Shown here piece by piece: positions 10,763-23,529 of a DNA stretch of 64,000 nt. How positions within the stretch are numbered: position 1 is the stretch's first letter; each line of letters begins with the position of its first letter. The stretch covers positions 60,052,097 through 60,116,096 of the forward strand of contig NC_073746.1 in NCBI RefSeq assembly GCF_029784135.1. Reading direction: 5' to 3'. Made by a program: the position numbers and the translations under genes. The notes under the pieces were generated by a model. It was not told the origin of the DNA, searched no databases, and saw only the letters and a program-made list of their open reading frames with translations. Source of the stretch: Toxorhynchites rutilus septentrionalis (Eukaryota; Arthropoda; Insecta; Diptera; Culicidae).

Positions 10763-13500
10763 ATGACGGCGCAGTGGGTTCGGCAACATCCCCCCGTTCG
10801 TGTTGTTCCGTTTCGCTTGAACTCTTCTGTTTCTTCGCTAGTCCGAATATGCCAGCTTCGTTGCTGGCCGATTGATCATCCCTTTGGATGTTTGCAGTAC
10901 TGCTCTCCGCACTTACCCATTCTTTCCAGACACCACGTCAAGAATTCGTCCACGAAGCCATCCATCGCGCCTACCTTCGTCTACCACGACCACCAAGTCT
11001 CCGGATTTTAAAGGTCTTATTGGCTGGAACCACTTGGTGCGTCGGGTTAGCATAGGTAAATATTCATGTACCCAGCACCTCCAGAAAGTATCCACAAGAT
11101 ACTGTGCCAGTATCCAACTGTCCCGCATCGTAGAGTAATCTACCTGCTCTCGACAGGGTTGATTGACTCCTCGCGTGCCGTAGAGCATGAAGTGGTTCGG
11201 CGTAACAGCCTCCTGCTCAGCATGATGCGATGTAGGTTAGTGGCCTAGAATTAACCACCGACTCAGCCTCCAGAGCAACTGTCTCCAAAACCTCATCACT
11301 GGGGTGATGTGGATGCTCTGCAATTGCCGTTATCCCCACCTTGAGTGACCTGTACCTGCTGCCATATCAGCGTCTCGGCTTGATGTAGTTCCTCTTGTGA
11401 GAGTGGGCCTTCCGCATGTAGCCCCAGGAACCGTTTCATGGCCCTGACGACGAATTCAGTCGACCGCAGAAGTCTCTTCCATTTTGAGAATCGTATATAC
11501 TGAAAAATTGGTGTCAGCAAAACTCGATGGTGCAGGAAAGCAGCTCGCAAATCTTCTTCCGTCGAAAACTCTTCCGACTTATCCTCTTGCCAATTATCAT
11601 CTGGATCCATCAGGAATGTTGGGCCTGCATACCACCAGCCGTTAGGATTGAAACTGGGTCCATCTCTCCACTTCGTCGCTTGATCCGCGATATTAATCTT
11701 CGACAGTACTTTCCGCCATTCGCTCACAGTAGTAATACTGAGGATCTCTCCTACCCGGAAGCCGACGAACTGGTGATATCGTCGAGTTTCGGACTTCAAA
11801 CACGTGAGCACCGTTGTCGAGTCTGACCAAAGATATCTGGTGGCCACTGTTATTGTCAGAGATATGCTGATGTTATCAAGAAGTCGAGAGCCACGGCATT
11901 GAAATTGTTTTTAATGGTGCCACCTTGGTCTTCGCGGCTATCAGCGTGCATCGAGGTGTTCCGTTGCACACACGCAGGCGTATGCGTTTTCGCTTGCGTC
12001 GACAAAAACGTGGATCTGCGGGTTCTTCGGGGTAGCGTTGCCAGGAAAGAAACATCTAGGGACACTGACTTCCCCTATCTTCATCAACATGTTGATCCAC
12101 TGGCGCCACTCTTCTACTAGGTCCCCACTGATCGTCTCGTCCCAACCTGTACCAGTTCTCTGAGCTCGAAGCTAGGAATGTTTTCTGATGACCTCCAAAC
12201 CATTCCAAGTACTCTCTCCACACTAATGGTCGGATTAACGGACTTCTGCTGAACTTTACTGGTTTCCCCTATTCGCGTGAGCACTTCGGTGAAATTTGAC
12301 GAGAAGTTTCGAATCTTCATTCCAGCCTTAGAATGTACATACTTCACCTCGTTGATCAGGTTTACCGCCTCTTCTACGGAATCTACACTATCGAGATAAT
12401 CATCAACGTAGTGATTTTCGATTATTGCTCGGGCTGCGTCTAGGAATTGATTCGCGTAATCCTTCGCATTTATGTTTTTCAGGTACTGAGCTACGCATGG
12501 CACGCTGCGCCGAACCTGGCGACTCCTGGGTGTTCACGGAATACGAAGCCGTTCACCTGGGCTGCAGCATCCCAAATCAGGCGCACTTTGCCTGGTTTAT
12601 TCGGGTTCCTTACCACCCCAAGCGACAGATACCAGACACGTCTAGGGTCGGTAGACTCCATTTCTGCTGGAGTTATCCGTTGAGCATACCCCTTTTCGAG
12701 ATAATCTGCAATCTGTGTTCTTACTTTCTCGTCGAGTTCGGGATCTTTAGCCAATTTTTTTTCGAGCGCTTCCATTCTACGCACTGCCATTGGGTAGCTA
12801 GCTTGGTTCGTCATAGCGCCATAACAGTCCTGTCTCCAATCTGTCGTCCACTCTGCGGGTGGTGTTCTGAAGAATCTCCATGGCACGCTTGTCTTCCTTC
12901 GATTCAGGACTGTGTTGAATACTCGCTTCATCCACCGCTAGAAACTGCCTGAATAAGCTGTTAATTTCAGCCTCTTTCTCGCATTGCTCCACGTGAGCAT
13001 TCACGTACTTCACAGTACTCTTATCGGTTGAGCGTCGTCCGTAAATGAACCATCCCAGCCGATTTTTGACAGCGACTAACTTTCCAGTACCACTTTCTCG
13101 ACTCTTGAGCGCACTTAGCAACTTAGCGTTGTCTACCCCGATTATCAGCTGAGGAGTCACATCTGTGTATTGGCAATCTTCTGAGATATGGATATCCCTT
13201 GCAGAACTCGTCGTAAGCTAAAGTTTGACTGGGCAGTTTGAACTCCTCGACAGTCCTCGCTCTCAAAGGAAACTTGTTTTCTCGCTCAGTCCTGAGATGG
13301 TTATTTCTACACGTTGCGATCCCTTCTCGATTCTCTTAACATCACCTGTCCAGCGTAAACACAATGGCTCACTGGGCCCTTTAACTCCTAGCAGATTCGC
13401 TACTTCCACTTCCAACATGGTTGACGAGGACCCATCGTCGAGGAATGCGTATACGTTCACGCTCTTCCCGTTTTCGTACAGTTTTACAGGAAACTACCGC
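10763..13500 (-). pseudogene. BEL/Pao LTR-retrotransposon pol relic
   Basis: A degenerate pol gene of an insect LTR retrotransposon, read right to left. The aspartic protease region is at 13263-13500 (LDDGSSSTM). Linker and reverse transcriptase follow at 12798-13160 and 12117-12931, with the palm motif YVDDYLDS near 12390. The RNase H-like part and the following linker are at 11296-11847 (WSDSTTVL). A jump near 11310 then leads to the end of the integrase (AESVVNSRPLTYI, near 11240) and its C-terminal domain at 10913-11190 (WVHEYLPML). The catalytic core of the integrase is deleted, several frameshifts separate the blocks, and I see neither gag nor LTRs. It cannot be functional. Confidence 0.8.
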
Positions 13501-13559
13501 AGATGAAGTGAAGGAGTTGTGATGTACATATGATGACACAACTAAGTCGAAAAGTGTAT

Positions 13560-13760
13560 GATGCATTCAAATACGGCCGAGAGAAGATAAAAGATGAACG
13601 ATTTTTCACGTGAAGGACGATCATCCACCTCTTCAACTGATGAAAACATCGACAAAATAGAAGGAATGATACTCATAAATCGTCAAGTTTGAGAGAGCTA
13701 GCTCGTGAATTAAATATATCTCACGAGACTGTTCGTAATATTCTGGTTGATGATTCAAAA
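13560..13760 (+). pseudogene. Mariner-type transposase N-terminal fragment
   Basis: Two blocks in different frames, GRSSTSSTDENIDKIEGMI and LRELARELNISHETVRNILV, form the paired helix-turn-helix region of a mariner transposase. A frameshift around 13690 and an in-frame stop separate them. Nothing of the catalytic region follows within 300 bp. Confidence 0.65.
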
Positions 13761-14110
13761 TGGTCTAAAATCCGGATTTTTAGCATTATGTAATTTGTGC
13801 ACCATGCTTTATTTGCAAAGTGTCTCTTAGTTTGCCCATATTTGTGTATAATATATGGTCAGTCAAACCGGACAAAGTAACAAAATAAGAAAAATTAGTT
13901 AATAGTAACATCAATGTCATATATTGTTTGACTCACATTCTAAATATTCGGTGTACCCGTAAGTTTCTTCGGTTTTACAACAGAGGCATAACTTGATTAT
14001 TATTCCAGTGAATCAAATTTCCAGACATTTGTTGGAAAGCTACTGTCATTGTGCGTCTTTTTCAGTATATGTCAAAAAGTTGAAGCGTAAACAACATAGT
14101 TTTTTGCCAC
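13761..14110. other. Non-coding spacer between two mariner relics
   Basis: AT-rich sequence with no gene or repeat that I recognise. Confidence 0.4.
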
Positions 14111-14114
14111 TTCG

Positions 14115-14830
14115 AATATGACGAATTTCGTACCAACGAGAGTGTGTTACTTCATTACTTCAATATGAAGAAAAAAGATGCGGAAAGTCATCGCATTTTG
14201 GTGGAAGTTTATGGTGACCATGCTCCAACTGAGCGCACGTGTCAGACATGGTTTGCACGGTTAAAAGTGGTAATTTTGACTTGGAAGAAGAAAGTTCCGT
14301 ACTGCCAAAAAAATTTTTAAAATAGAAAAATTGGAGGTATTACTCGATCAAGATCCATCATAAATGCAACAAGAACTTGCAGACACACTTGGAGCAGCTC
14401 AGCTAAACATATCCGACCGTTTCAAAGCAATGGGAATGATCCGAAAAATAGGACATTGGGTGCCGTATGAATTGAAGTCACGAGACGTCGAACCCCGTTT
14501 TTTCACGTGCGAACATCGCATAAAAAAATTAGACAATCCTAAACGTCGGGCAACGTATGGATACCCCGGCCATGGTTATGCTGTCTATTTGGTGGGACCA
14601 GCTGAATGTGGTGTACTATGAGCTGCTAAAACCGAATGAAACCATTACGAGGGACCTCTCTACCGACGACAATTGATGCGTTTGAGCCGTGCACTGTAGC
14701 CCTTTTTCCACAATACGAGCTAATACACGGTAAAGTTGTTTTGCAGCACGACAATGCTCGACCGCATGTCGCGAAACTGGTCAAAACATACTTGGAAACG
14801 CCGTATTCTGTCACACTAATGAAGAATACA
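14115..14830 (+). pseudogene. Degenerate mariner transposase
   Basis: Plus-strand fragments in several frames match the order of a mariner transposase of the Mos1/cecropia kind: FVPTR near the start, SGNFDLEEES-like sequence, QQELADTLGAAQLN (helix-turn-helix, from 14364), AMGMIRKIGHWVPYEL, and LQHDNARPHVAKLVKTYLE near 14740-14800, which contains the second catalytic Asp. The first catalytic Asp region is scrambled and the segment after YLETPYSV is lost. There are multiple stops and frameshifts, so this is an old copy. Confidence 0.75.
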
Positions 14831-14859
14831 TTTTTACATAATGCAAGAACTAATCAAAC

Positions 14860-15181
14860 AAACAGAACTATATTTGGGTGTCTGTCTTTGTTCTATCATA
14901 TTTTCTGTATCAACTATTTAGTCCATGTAATGTAGAAACATGTTATTTGCAAGTGGTTGAAAAATCTTGAACAAGAATTGTGTCTGAAAATAATCTGATA
15001 TTAAAATGATGAGTTTTGGTAGAAGTACTAGGAATTTTGTAGTAAATTCAACGGTGTCGATTAGAAGATCAATCAATGAACAGTTCTGCGATTGGACCCG
15101 TAAACTTGCGCTTAGTAAGAAAACGTGTTTGAAGGACAAAACACAAATTTGAGGCGGGACGAAGTTTGCGAGGTCAGCTAG
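14860..15181 (+). mobile_element. 5'-truncated Helitron-like element, 3' end
   Basis: About 300 bp closely similar to 27838-28136, ending GGTCAGCTAG at 15181 and followed by host T, as expected for Helitron 3' ends (CTRR, insertion between A and T). The sequence just before, GGCGGGACGAAGTTTGCG, can form a short stem. Its 5' part is missing and abuts the mariner relic. Confidence 0.6.
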
Positions 15182-15326
15182 TATATTATACACAAACTAG
15201 TCTCTCGCTTGAGTAAATGCTGTACCAGTTTGGGTAGATACCACATTTTATTAAACTTTAAAACTCATATTATGTTACATTGAATGAGGATATCAAAAAA
15301 TGTGTTCAATATTCAAGTGTACACGT

Positions 15327-15795
15327 TGAGGGTCTTCGTAGTCACATTTGTTGCGCGTTCGCTTAGTAAGCGATCGATCGGGAGTTCGAAACTCATGGTC
15401 CTCAATCAACCATCTCTGTGTTGTTACAGAATAACTCAACGTCCACGCAATAATCATCAGCGATAGAGATCGATCCACGGTCGAACTAAGATCGTTCATC
15501 CATACAACTCCTCTGCTCTGCAAGAAACATCGGGCTGTTGTTCTATTAATAACACATCAATGATCATATCAACTGTCTCCGCTGTCCGGTCTAACTGAAC
15601 AATGGAAGAACAGAAGGAATACTCTTACGCCTAAATGGCTACTGTGTGATGTACCATTTGCAATAGTATAGAAGGAATAATCTCACGCTCAAAAATGGTA
15701 ACTGTGTAATGTATAATTGTGTAACACTATTACCGGCTCTGATACAGACAAAATGCTAATGAGCCTAAATAAATCAACAAATGAGATTAAAAAAA
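15327..15795 (+). mobile_element. tRNA-headed SINE, family 1, copy B
   Basis: Flanked by the 11-bp duplication AGTGTACACGT (15316-15326, 15796-15806). It opens with a tRNA-like head including CGCGTTCGCTTAGTAAGCGA and the B-box-like GAGTTCGAAACTC, and ends with AATAAATCAAC and an A-rich tail. Confidence 0.85.
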
Positions 15796-15806
15796 AGTGT
15801 ACACGT

Positions 15807-17190
15807 ACATTCGGAAGAAGTAGTAATAAGTAATAACTTCAGAATGCAATGTAAAATATAATGATCGTTTGACAATTCTTCCATTCACAAATTTTAGCAG
15901 TCCGCGATAAAAAGATGAAATGGCCAAGCATCATGCCATACGGCCAGACTTATTCATTAGATTTACTTGCAACGAAGAATGCAACCTATCACAATGCATG
16001 AATTGAACATGAAATTTGTTTAAACTACTTACTCATTACATTACAATTACAATCACTAGTTGAATTATTTTTTAAATCAATAAAACAAATGATTACTAAG
16101 TCAACAGTAGTCCTACGTCAAACTTACGGTTTCATCATAGAAATAACCTACCCATAATTTTTTTTCATTATTTTTTAATCGTATACATAAGTCATTTTTG
16201 GATTGAATCCATTGCCGAAAGTCATAACCAATGCTGTTAGGAACACATTGCTTGAGTTTTTTCGATACAATATGGTTCGGGAAAACAGTATGAAAAATAC
16301 GCACAAAATTGTTTTTTAAATAAAACGAAAATAAAGAAAAATAAACAAATCATACATATCTTTGTGTGATGTGTTTCTTCACATCAGAGATGTTTTGTAT
16401 TCCATTAATATATATTAATTACATTAATTGCGTTATTTCATTTTGTATTATTAATTCACGAACCTTAAAACGAAATCTGTATTGGCTCCTCTAATAATTT
16501 ACCAACGGCGATCTAACTGAAAATTATTTATCTATGTCATGAGGCGGTAATTCTGTCAGAAATAAATTGATTATAGCTAAATCGGCTCTTCAGAAGTTTC
16601 ACACTCTGCCCTGATTGCACAAAGCAACGATTTCCACAGATTTTTTCTCATTGCTGCGTTCCGAAACTATGCCATGAGCACGCTTCGAACGCATGACTGC
16701 TTCCTCAGAATATAATAGTAGTTATGGAAACGGAAATCGATTAAATATGTAGATGATTAGAAATGTTAAACGAACCGTACGCGAGCTATTCTAGGCGCGC
16801 ACAGTGCCATTTTCTTATCAATATTTACATGTGAACTAACAAACAACAACTTTTCGGAAGAGATACTTTCGAGAAAACAAAACAAACGATTGTTTTACAC
16901 CAGAACAGCTGCTTTCAAACCGAGACTAAATCATTTACATTTACACGTCACTTTTCGCTGATAATGAAAGCATCGATGATATTGCGTAACTAGGCGGAAT
17001 GTTGTTCGATTCGCTCATGAATGAATGTTATGCCCATGGGTGGTGAGTGGATCTTCCCACAAGTGGAATCGTTATGTAAAGAAATACTTGTTCCACACGG
17101 AATGGAAAGAATTCACCGGCGAAATTGTGGATCAACCTTCCGAACTCGCAAAAACAAAACCGGTCGCACAGCGAAGTGTCATCTAATGAA
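15807..17190. other. Intergenic region with a degenerate repeat fragment
   Basis: 15930-16160 resembles 50170-50385 and 51000-51080 (shared words CACAATGCAYGAATTGA and AGTYCYACGTCAAMCTTGCGG-like sequence), an unnamed dispersed repeat. The remainder, up to the promoter of the secreted-protein gene, shows no gene. Upstream regulatory sequence for that gene is expected in the last few hundred bases. Confidence 0.45.
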
Positions 17191-17202
17191 AAATATTACA
17201 AG

Positions 17203-17235
17203 TATAAAAGGTGACATCGGGGCAGCAAGTTCAGT
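17203..17235 (+). promoter_or_regulatory. TATA box and initiator of the secreted-protein gene
   Basis: TATAAAAG at about 17203-17210 is followed roughly 25 bp later by a TTCAGTAC initiator-like sequence (about 17228-17235). The spacing fits an arthropod core promoter, with a 5' untranslated leader of about 60 bp to the ATG at 17295. Confidence 0.7.
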
Positions 17236-17294
17236 ACACATTTACATCAGTTCGACCTAAAAACACCTCAAGTAAAGTCAACCTGCCAGCAATC

Positions 17295-17898
17295 ATGAAA
17301 GTGAGTATCATATTCTTCTCAATAGAAACCGTGTTCTAACTAGTTGTATCCTCAGATCGCAGCAGTTCTCATCCTAGTCATCGCCTGCACAAGTCTAACC
17401 ACCGCTAAACCTACGTTGCTTTTGAAAAAATTGAAACTGTACGCACTGCCTCGCCTACTCAACGGACAGTCTTCTCCTGCCGCTGGCATCGCGGAATTTT
17501 TCAGCCTGCCGAAGTTGCCCAGCATCTACATTCCCTACCCATTTTCGGCGCTCTTCAAACCAACTGAACCAGCCCCGCCCGTGATCTACCATACGGAAGA
17601 AGAAACCCTGCCGTCGTCACCCATCCCGGAAGTCGAAACCGTCCCGGTCGAGCTGCCCGAAGATCTAGAAGCTCCGGCCCCGGTTCCCGAAGAACTCGAG
17701 GGCGCTCCACAGGTACCCCACGAAGAACTCGACACCGTCCCCCATGTGCCTCAGGACCTTCCCAACGAGATCGATATCCGTGGGCCCGTTTACATTGCGG
17801 AAACACCCGGCGTCAAGCATCAGGCACTCCTGCCAGCTGGATACAGCCATTCGGTAATTATTCAGAATCTCGCCCCAGCCCCTGGAACTGTGGGTTAA
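17295..17898 (+). CDS. Small secreted Pro/Glu-rich protein (two exons)
   Basis: The coding sequence joins 17295-17300 (ATGAAA) to 17356-17898 across a 55-bp intron (GTGAGT...CTCAG), giving 182 residues. The tiny first exon supplies only Met-Lys, an arrangement common in insect cuticle and secreted-protein genes. The N-terminus MKIAAVLILVIACTSLTTA is a typical signal peptide with probable cleavage after TTA. The mature part has a basic stretch, a hydrophobic middle (FFSLPKLPSIYIPYPF) and then an acidic, proline-rich repeat region at about residues 75-145 with recurring P-x-x-P-E-E-L and VPHEELD-type units. There are no cysteines after the signal peptide. A TATA box, initiator and AATAAA signal frame the gene. 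I do not recognise a family; a cuticular or other extracellular structural role is only inferred from composition and gene structure. Confidence 0.82.
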
Positions 17899-17971
17899 CT
17901 GGAAGATCCGTTCCGACTGGTCGTTGAGATGCTTTTATTTAAAGTTGTTATGTGAACATTTTTGTTGAATT

Positions 17972-17977
17972 AATAAA
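17972..17977 (+). terminator. Poly(A) signal of the secreted-protein gene
   Basis: AATAAA about 75 bp after the stop codon, in a suitably AT-rich context. Confidence 0.7.
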
Positions 17978-18411
17978 AATCAAAATATTGTGAATTGAAT
18001 TATTTATGTAACTAAGTTTTTTTCTCAATTGTTTCAAATTTTTTACCACTGCACAGTTAGGATTTTTGTTTTTAGATTTTCATTTGATTTGTACATCGCG
18101 TCCTGTACATATATTGTTCTCGTTTACACTCAAAGTAGAACATTTTTGATTGAAAAACTAACGAGATATTGGCAAAATAAAAAAAAACCTCAACATTTTA
18201 AGTGCTCTTGGAGGAACCGCTGTTCTATCGAATTTTGCACATACTTTCTTTTGACATAGGACGAAAAATGTAACAATTTATTAAGATTTTTCAAACGCAT
18301 ATTACTCAAAATAGTTATTGCGACATATGTTGTGTTATACATCATTAGACAGGAATTTATCCAGATTTTTTTTCCTTGAAACATTAACAGTGAATAAAGT
18401 AAAAAAAAAAG

Positions 18412-19742
18412 TTGATGTGTCTGAGCCTAGGGGCACGGACGGGATCTTGACATAGGACTGTGATTGTGTGTAGTAATTGCATTTAAAATGAGTTTTCCAT
18501 TGTTCAAAATCTGTTTTTTTTTCACTTTTGATACATCAAATGGATGCCCTGGAAAAACCGTTTTCTGTATGTACTTGTATCCTTTAAACTGTTAGATGAC
18601 ATAACGTGGTAGAATTCGGTACCGCATTCTGTTCAAAAATGTACACAAAAATACCATTAAAACCATTACTACCCTCTTCTTCTGTTTATTCAATCATGCA
18701 GAAGAAGACAAAGAGTCATCATGTGAGACCTACACGTTAAAAAAATGAATTGAGCACAAATTGATTGGACGACATACAATATAATATAAAATTAATGCCT
18801 ATTATCGGTAAATGGAGAATAATTCATTTTACGCATCAACTCACATTATGAGCTAACGCCCGAATTTAGGCAAAAAGATGGATTGTTGCGTCGGGGAGGA
18901 AGCGAGTGGATAGTTCAATCGAAAGAAAACATACCCAATTAAATCGTCAAAAGTTAACAATTTGACGATTTAATTGGGTATCCATCTTTTTGTCTAAATT
19001 CGGGCGTTAGCTCATAATGTGAGCTGATACGTAAAATGAATTATTCTCCATTTACCGATAATAGGCATTAATTTTATATTATATTGTATGTTGTCCAATC
19101 AATTTGTGCTCAATTCATGTTTTTATCGTGTAGGTCTCACTACTAACAATTTGTGTAATTGTGGTCCAGGATTTCATAATATCAAGTATGTTGTTTGTTT
19201 ATGTAAAAATATATGAATTCAAAAGGGTGTTGATTTAGAAGATCGGAAGGGTACCCACGTAAATCAAATTATGATAGCTCGAGTAGTCGCGATCTTACAG
19301 GGCTATAAAGTTATTACAAACAATGTTCCGGATAACGTGGTAACGAAGTAGATAATGCTATTTTTATCTATGATATATTTTTGTAGTCATAGATTGATTT
19401 GACTCAGGCTTATATTTATGTAGGTCTTAACTATCTAGACTTGTGATACATGATGACTCTTTCTCTTCTTCTGCATGATTGAATAAACAGAAGAAAAGGC
19501 TAGTAATGCATTTAATGGCATTTTTGTGTACATTTTTTAACAGACCAAATTCTACCACGTTCTGTCATCTAACCCATTTAAAGGATACAAGTACATGCAG
19601 GAAACGATTTTTCCCGGGCATCCATTTGATGTATCAAAAGAGAAAAAATACAGATTTTGAACAATGAAAAACTCAATTTAAATGCAATTACTACACACAT
19701 GTCAAGATCCCGTCCGTGCCCCTAGGGTCAGACCCATCAACC
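18412..19742. mobile_element. 1.3-kb foldback element
   Basis: Nearly the whole segment is one inverted repeat centred near 18960 (CCAATTAAATCGTC against GACGATTTAATTGG). The outer ends read GTTGATGTGTCTGAGCCTAG (left) and its complement TCAGACCCATCAAC (right). The arms differ by two indels: a roughly 47-bp block present only in the left arm (about 18886-18932) and about 305 bp present only in the right arm (about 19141-19447). No coding capacity is seen and I found no clear target duplication, since the left flank is an A run. The superfamily is unknown. Confidence 0.7.
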
Positions 19743-19759
19743 TTTTTATCTTAGTTTCA

Positions 19760-20699
19760 ATTTTTCGATATGACCATCTCGTTTAATTTTTTTCCCCACG
19801 ATGTTCCGCCCGTTTGCAAAGTTTAACAATTATACAATCGGGATCGGGACTATTATTGCGTTTTCAATAAACTTGACTCTGTTTTTCGATTTCCGATAAA
19901 AATTAAGATTCTGAGTTTTTCGCATCATAATGACACTTATTTCAACATCAACATTGGCACGGAATAAAATACAAACAAACAATAATAATAATTAGCCCAT
20001 GATAAATTCGTGTTTCTGGGTCAATTTTTTCAACATCGAGAAATTTGGCGTTTTTTCTTGGATACCTTTGAAAAATGCGGCAAAGATCAACATCAGGCTA
20101 CATCCACTGAAAAATATGATTCAACAAATTCCAAATATAATGCGCATCAGACCAAAAGATGATCGGAGGGAATTAGGGTAATGCACGACTCTCGTTAGCG
20201 TAGTGCTGTCAACTACAAAAATGTTTATTTAAGTGATTTTCTTCAGTGTTATACATTATTATTCCACAAATTCAATGGTTCTTTATGTTTTTCTTTCGCA
20301 AACGAAATCAATTTTAGGTAGAGAAATAGTGAATGTAATTGTATCTAAACATAGTATAATTTTCGCTTTATTTAGAAATATAATCATCATTATTTCTACC
20401 AAATAATTTTCAGTTGACTTCAAGTTTTTAATACAAGTAAAGAACTAAGCCAAGGTAATAATCTTTAAAGAGTGAGAAAGAGGGAGAAAGGGAGGGATGG
20501 AGAGACGAAGAAAGGGAGAGGGAGAGAGAAAGATGAATTAAACACGTGGTCAACTATCAAATGCGTTTCTTTTTGCAGTACTTTTAAGTCGTTTGAATAC
20601 GTTGGTTGCGAGGTAATTGCGAGTCGTTGAGACAAAAGAGAACGGGAAAGAAAACTTTCTTCACACAAAAATTCAAATTTTGATTTTGTTGGCTCTGAC
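19760..20699. other. Non-coding region with purine-rich tract
   Basis: No gene recognised. 20466-20535 is a G/A-only tract (AGGGAGGGATGGAGAGACG and similar), which could form non-B DNA or bind GAGA-type factors. Confidence 0.4.
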
Positions 20700-20703
20700 T
20701 TAA

Positions 20704-21420
20704 GGGGATATTCTAGTGTAGAGACACGAATTTCGGACATTTTTCGAGCTCCGTAAAAATAAAACAAAGAATATTTTTAATATCCATTATATTATTATTT
20801 GTTCAACTATCTTTTAACAATAAAACAAAAATTGAACGGAGAAAAAACATTCATAACTAGAATAGTTTAGAGCTGAGAGGGTTAAAAAAAAGTTGTGACA
20901 TGGCGTACACGATTCCAGCCCATCTGGTTATCTGAAACAAATAAATCGAACAGATTCTGAGCCAGTAAAGATGTCGCTATCGCATGAACCTCGGACAAGT
21001 CAAAAACATTCTTTTGGGAAAATGGCGGCCGTTTGAAAAGCAAAATGCGGTTTAAAACGTGTTTACTTACGTTTCCATTTTTTTAATATTATTATATTTA
21101 AATATCAAAATTTGAAAAATATTGTTTTTTAGAGGTTCATGCGATAGAGAGATGCCTGCAGATTGTATCGACATGAATCGGTTCAGTAGAACATGAGATA
21201 TCGTGTACGCCAGTTTGAAAAAACTAGTTTCGAGAAAAATGCGTTTGGAGTACAGTATTATGACCGTACCAGGTTAGAAACCGTATCACTAAAATGGCTC
21301 TTACTCGGTAAATAATAGGATTTTCGATAAATCTGGGGTATATTCTTGAATGCCTGAACTACAGAAATATGAAGGAAATATTTTTTGATTTTTTTCAAAT
21401 TGCTAGACTAGAACACTGCC
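20704..21420. mobile_element. TTAA-flanked MITE
   Basis: TTAA occurs at both edges (20700-20703 and 21421-21424) with imperfect inverted termini: GGGGATATTCTAGTGTAG on the left and the complement GGCAGTGTTCTAGTCTAG on the right. TTAA duplication is the mark of piggyBac-type (and Kolobok-type) elements. There is no transposase inside, so it is non-autonomous. Length 717 bp. Confidence 0.6.
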
Positions 21421-21439
21421 TTAATGACGAACATACTTA

Positions 21440-22332
21440 AAAAAGAAAAATTATAGGAGGTTGTGTCCAAGATACGACCGCATTGTTGACGTAGAACTAC
21501 ACTGTAATTTTTTAGAAGTCGCTTGTTTATACCTTCGGATATTATTCTACAATGCTGTGAAGTTTTAGAAACAACTGCTTAGTAGAATAATCTCTGAAAT
21601 GGTTTCTTCATTGTAAAATCAGTTGACGATAATTGATTGATGATTCATTCTTGCCCTCGCAAAACAATACACTAGCTGATTGCATGTCGCAATTTATTTC
21701 ATCGAAATTTTGTTTCCCCTGGCAATGCGTTCGTTTTTTGCAGGGATCGAGCCTGCCTTCCTCTTCTTCTTGCACATCACACACTACGTGAAGCGTCCAA
21801 TTTATGACGCGGAAAGAAAAACACACGATACGAATAACGCGAAAAACGAACAGAAAATCCAAACGACGATATCCAAGTTGGATTACCACTGGTGGGGTCC
21901 AATCTTAGATCGAAGAAAAAGCAAAGTGAACTGGATTGCTCAACAGTCCGATGCCGAATGAAAGTTTGCCTCAGAGAGATCCACTGTTTATACTCTTGGC
22001 AAGTATTCCCCTTCATTCTTCTACTTTTCCTTTGTTCACGGAGACTTTAAATCCTACGATTTCCCCTCCGTTGGTCATCGATAAGTTGCTCGTTATTGAC
22101 AGCTCTGTTCGGGAAAGCACACAAATGGACAGAACAAATGTATGGGAAAATGGAAACGCTTAAAGTTGTCATGAATTTTAACCATTTACAAACCAGGGGA
22201 TTCTAATGTATAGCATGTAAATCGCCAAAATCCGTTCGCGGCAAAAATAGTTATTAACGTTAACTTAATTTCATAAAAACGTGACCTGTTTCCTGATTTG
22301 GCACCCTTAATGAAAGACGTAGTTCTACGTCA
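21440..22332. repeat. Dispersed repeat with GACGTAG palindromic ends, copy 1
   Basis: It begins around GGTTGTGTCCAAGATACGAC and TTGACGTAGAACTAC (21489) and ends with the palindrome GACGTAGTTCTACGTC (22315-22330). A second copy is at 24325-25153. Both share the internal stretch GTTGCTCGTTATTGACAGC (here near 22085) and GTTATTAACGTTAAC. No protein is recognised. The flanking segment before the palindrome is shared too, so the true borders may lie slightly outside. Confidence 0.6.
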
Positions 22333-23529
22333 AAATATATCCGAAAGAAAACTCTAATAAACAATAAGAGAATATCTGAAAAAGAGAAAAAAGAGAAAGA
22401 GAATAAAGACAGAAGCATTAGCTCTTAGAGAGAGATTTTCTCTGAAAATCTGAACAAACATGATTATCTCTTATGCGTTCTACGCAATGCAATACGTTTG
22501 CTCAGTAAGCAAAAAAACATTTTTTGTTCGAAAACATTTGAGCAATTTTGAAAAAACGTTTTCGAAAAATCACTGTTTGTCCGCATAACAGACATAGTTC
22601 CATACAGCTTTCATACATCGTTCGAAAATCAATAATTATCAGTATTATATGCTATAAGCTAAATCTACATTTGAATCACATTCTTTGTAGATTCCAAACA
22701 TGCCTTTCATGAGAGTGTCTTATTACTTAATGTTTCCTAATAGATAAATGTAAGAAACCATTGAAATGCTACTCATATAATTACTATTTTCTGTACACGA
22801 CGAACAAAGAGAAGCAATTGTGTTTTTAATGTTATAATTACCTAAATTTCTGCATTTGAATCTTCAAGTAGATAATGAAACAATCAGAGTAGTCAAATTA
22901 AAATTATATCGGTTATTAGCATTATAACTCCTCGGATCCAACATTTAATTATTCCACATACTCAGCATTTACTCATACCGTTGGAGTAAGTCACTCCACC
23001 ATCTTTATGCGATTGATCGTGATATGGGTAAATCATGTTGCTAAAATTACCAACATTACAAATTGCTTTTACAAATTCAATTAATTGAAAAACTCGAACC
23101 TGCTGTTCTTATAATATCCCAGAGTATTCAGGAAAAAAGTACTTACATAGACTCGCAACAAATCCAGACCACCTTTTCCAGAGATTTCACTAAATTTCTT
23201 CCAAACCTCTTTGGTTTTATCCGATAACAATACCGACGGAGACGTTTCGACTATTATCGGAAATGTAAATACTGACGCTACAGACAGAGCAACCTGGTGA
23301 TTACGTCTAGCTATGCGAACAAATGTTCATTGAAACGATTGATTGTCCGGATAGATAGACGCAAGCGTTTTCCAAGTGGAAAAAAATATGTTTTATTCCG
23401 CAAAATCTCCTAGGCCCTCTTTTTACCGATAATATCCTTCAACTGGACGGATAATTTCATTGGAAATTTGCATGGTTATGCTTGTAGGCCAAAAAACAAC
23501 AAAAATGCGTTTTCCCAACACTAATGGTG
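22333..23529. other. AT-rich non-coding region
   Basis: No gene recognised. A few GAGA-rich words near 22375-22440 resemble degenerate versions of the minisatellite at 25.7-26.3 kb. Confidence 0.4.
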
